A stretch of DNA of 6,483 nucleotides. Source: Prolixibacteraceae bacterium. Its GTDB lineage: Bacteria > Bacteroidota > Bacteroidia > Bacteroidales > Prolixibacteraceae. The position numbers were made by a program, and so were the translations under genes. A model generated the notes under the pieces. The model saw only the letters and a list, made by a program, of their open reading frames with translations, did not search any database and had not been told where the DNA came from. The stretch is taken from positions 1-6,483 of the forward strand of contig JACMKG010000074.1 in the NCBI GenBank assembly GCA_014380255.1. Reading direction: 5' to 3'. This document shows, in pieces, positions 6,092-6,483 of this stretch; position 1 is the stretch's first letter; each line of letters begins with the position of its first letter.

Positions 6092-6483
6092 TTAGCTGTC
6101 TACATAGCTTTCATATTCCTTAATTTTTGCTTCCAGTCGGCTTGCCAAAAAAGCATTGCCTTCTCTCAGTTCCTTTAAAATGGTTTTTGATTCTGTATGA
6201 TATTCAATCTTTTTCTCTTTATTCCAATTCAATGGAGGGGCCTGAAGATTGGTTATCCGGTCGGCAAGTTTTATGGCCCAAATTTCCGAAGGTAATTCCT
6301 TTATTCGGGCCAGAGTGTCGGGCATCTGTTCTTCTTTGGGCAATTCACTGTTTTTGGTCAGGGAAGAAACCGCTTGGGCTACTCTCAATCCAAATTTGTT
6401 TTCTATTTCACTAAATTCGGTTGCAGTATCTTCAATCGTGTCGTGAAGCAGGGCAACAGGCACGGCAAAATCCAGGTTGAAAT
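6092..6483 (-). CDS. HD-domain (p)ppGpp hydrolase-like protein, C-terminal part (5' end outside window)
   Basis: The frame is open to the right edge, giving 129 visible residues starting FNLDFAVPVALLHDTIEDT; a GTG at 6461-6463 is internal to the conserved fold and is not the true start. ALLHDTIEDT is the HD metal-binding and catalytic signature of the RelA/SpoT hydrolase domain. It is followed by the EIENKFGLRVAQAVSSLTK segment and then by IKLADRITNLQ, where the aspartate is the expected last metal ligand. The first metal-binding histidine would lie outside the window. The protein stops about 50 residues after this motif, with a helical tail ending EAKIKEYESYVDS. No synthetase, TGS or ACT domain follows, so it resembles stand-alone small alarmone hydrolases (Mesh1 type) that remove the 3' pyrophosphate from (p)ppGpp using manganese. 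The substrate is inferred; Mesh1-type enzymes can also act on NADPH. Confidence 0.82.
   Translation of the reverse strand, partial: FNLDFAVPVALLHDTIEDTATEFSEIENKFGLRVAQAVSSLTKNSELPKEEQMPDTLARIKELPSEIWAIKLADRITNLQAPPLNWNKEKKIEYHTESKTILKELREGNAFLASRLEAKIKEYESYVDS

Noticed and set aside
6030..6095. Plus-strand frame of 21 codons (MGTAKRNDLPEIETTF...) overlapping the hydrolase stop
   Set aside because: Too short, with no promoter or ribosome signal and no recognisable product.
6127..6446. Plus-strand frames opposite the hydrolase
   Set aside because: They are antisense to a protein with a clear HD signature and their products show no motif.
1..6483. tRNA genes, rRNA, CRISPR array, phage attachment sites
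   Set aside because: I looked for cloverleaf-like stems, regularly spaced direct repeats and tRNA-end duplications and saw none.

Overview
The window looks like chromosomal DNA of a Bacteroidota species. It has moderate GC and AT-rich spacers, start codons mostly lack a Shine-Dalgarno sequence, and a promoter box of the TAnnTTTG type typical of that phylum sits just before the antitoxin gene. The protein types fit as well: a DoxX protein of the kind common in Bacteroidota, a Pif1-like helicase with HRDC and HTH_40 tails, and an OFA-type transporter. This assignment is an inference from family knowledge; no marker gene is present.

Layout. Positions 1-378 (minus) hold the N-terminal 126 residues of a DoxX-family membrane protein that runs off the left edge. 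The gap at 379-677 contains what I read as a decayed, plus-strand fragment of an IS200/IS605-type (Y1) transposase gene. Positions 678-3764 (minus) hold three closely packed genes, transcribed in the order antitoxin, RelE/ParE-like toxin, helicase. The first two overlap by 17 bases and the helicase starts 26 bases after the toxin stop, so they could form one operon driven by the promoter at about 3781-3788. A hairpin terminator at about 3884-3926 (minus) closes the next gene upstream, an OFA-family MFS transporter (3978-5222, minus).

Positions 5223-5602 are an AT-rich, gene-free region between divergent genes, with a 15-bp palindrome that could carry promoter or operator sites. A small two-helix membrane protein follows on the plus strand (5603-5854). 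It converges on the 3' part of an HD-type (p)ppGpp hydrolase-like gene (6092 to the right edge, minus). The 237 bases between them contain several inverted repeats but no gene I can support.

Functionally this is a mixed neighbourhood: DNA maintenance (helicase), a toxin-antitoxin pair, carboxylate transport and alarmone hydrolysis. I see no shared pathway. The points most worth a second look are the toxin-antitoxin-helicase arrangement, the apparently composite antitoxin, the transposase relic, and the OFA transporter that keeps one of the two basic cavity residues of OxlT but seems to lack the other. I do not see clear evidence of an undescribed system.
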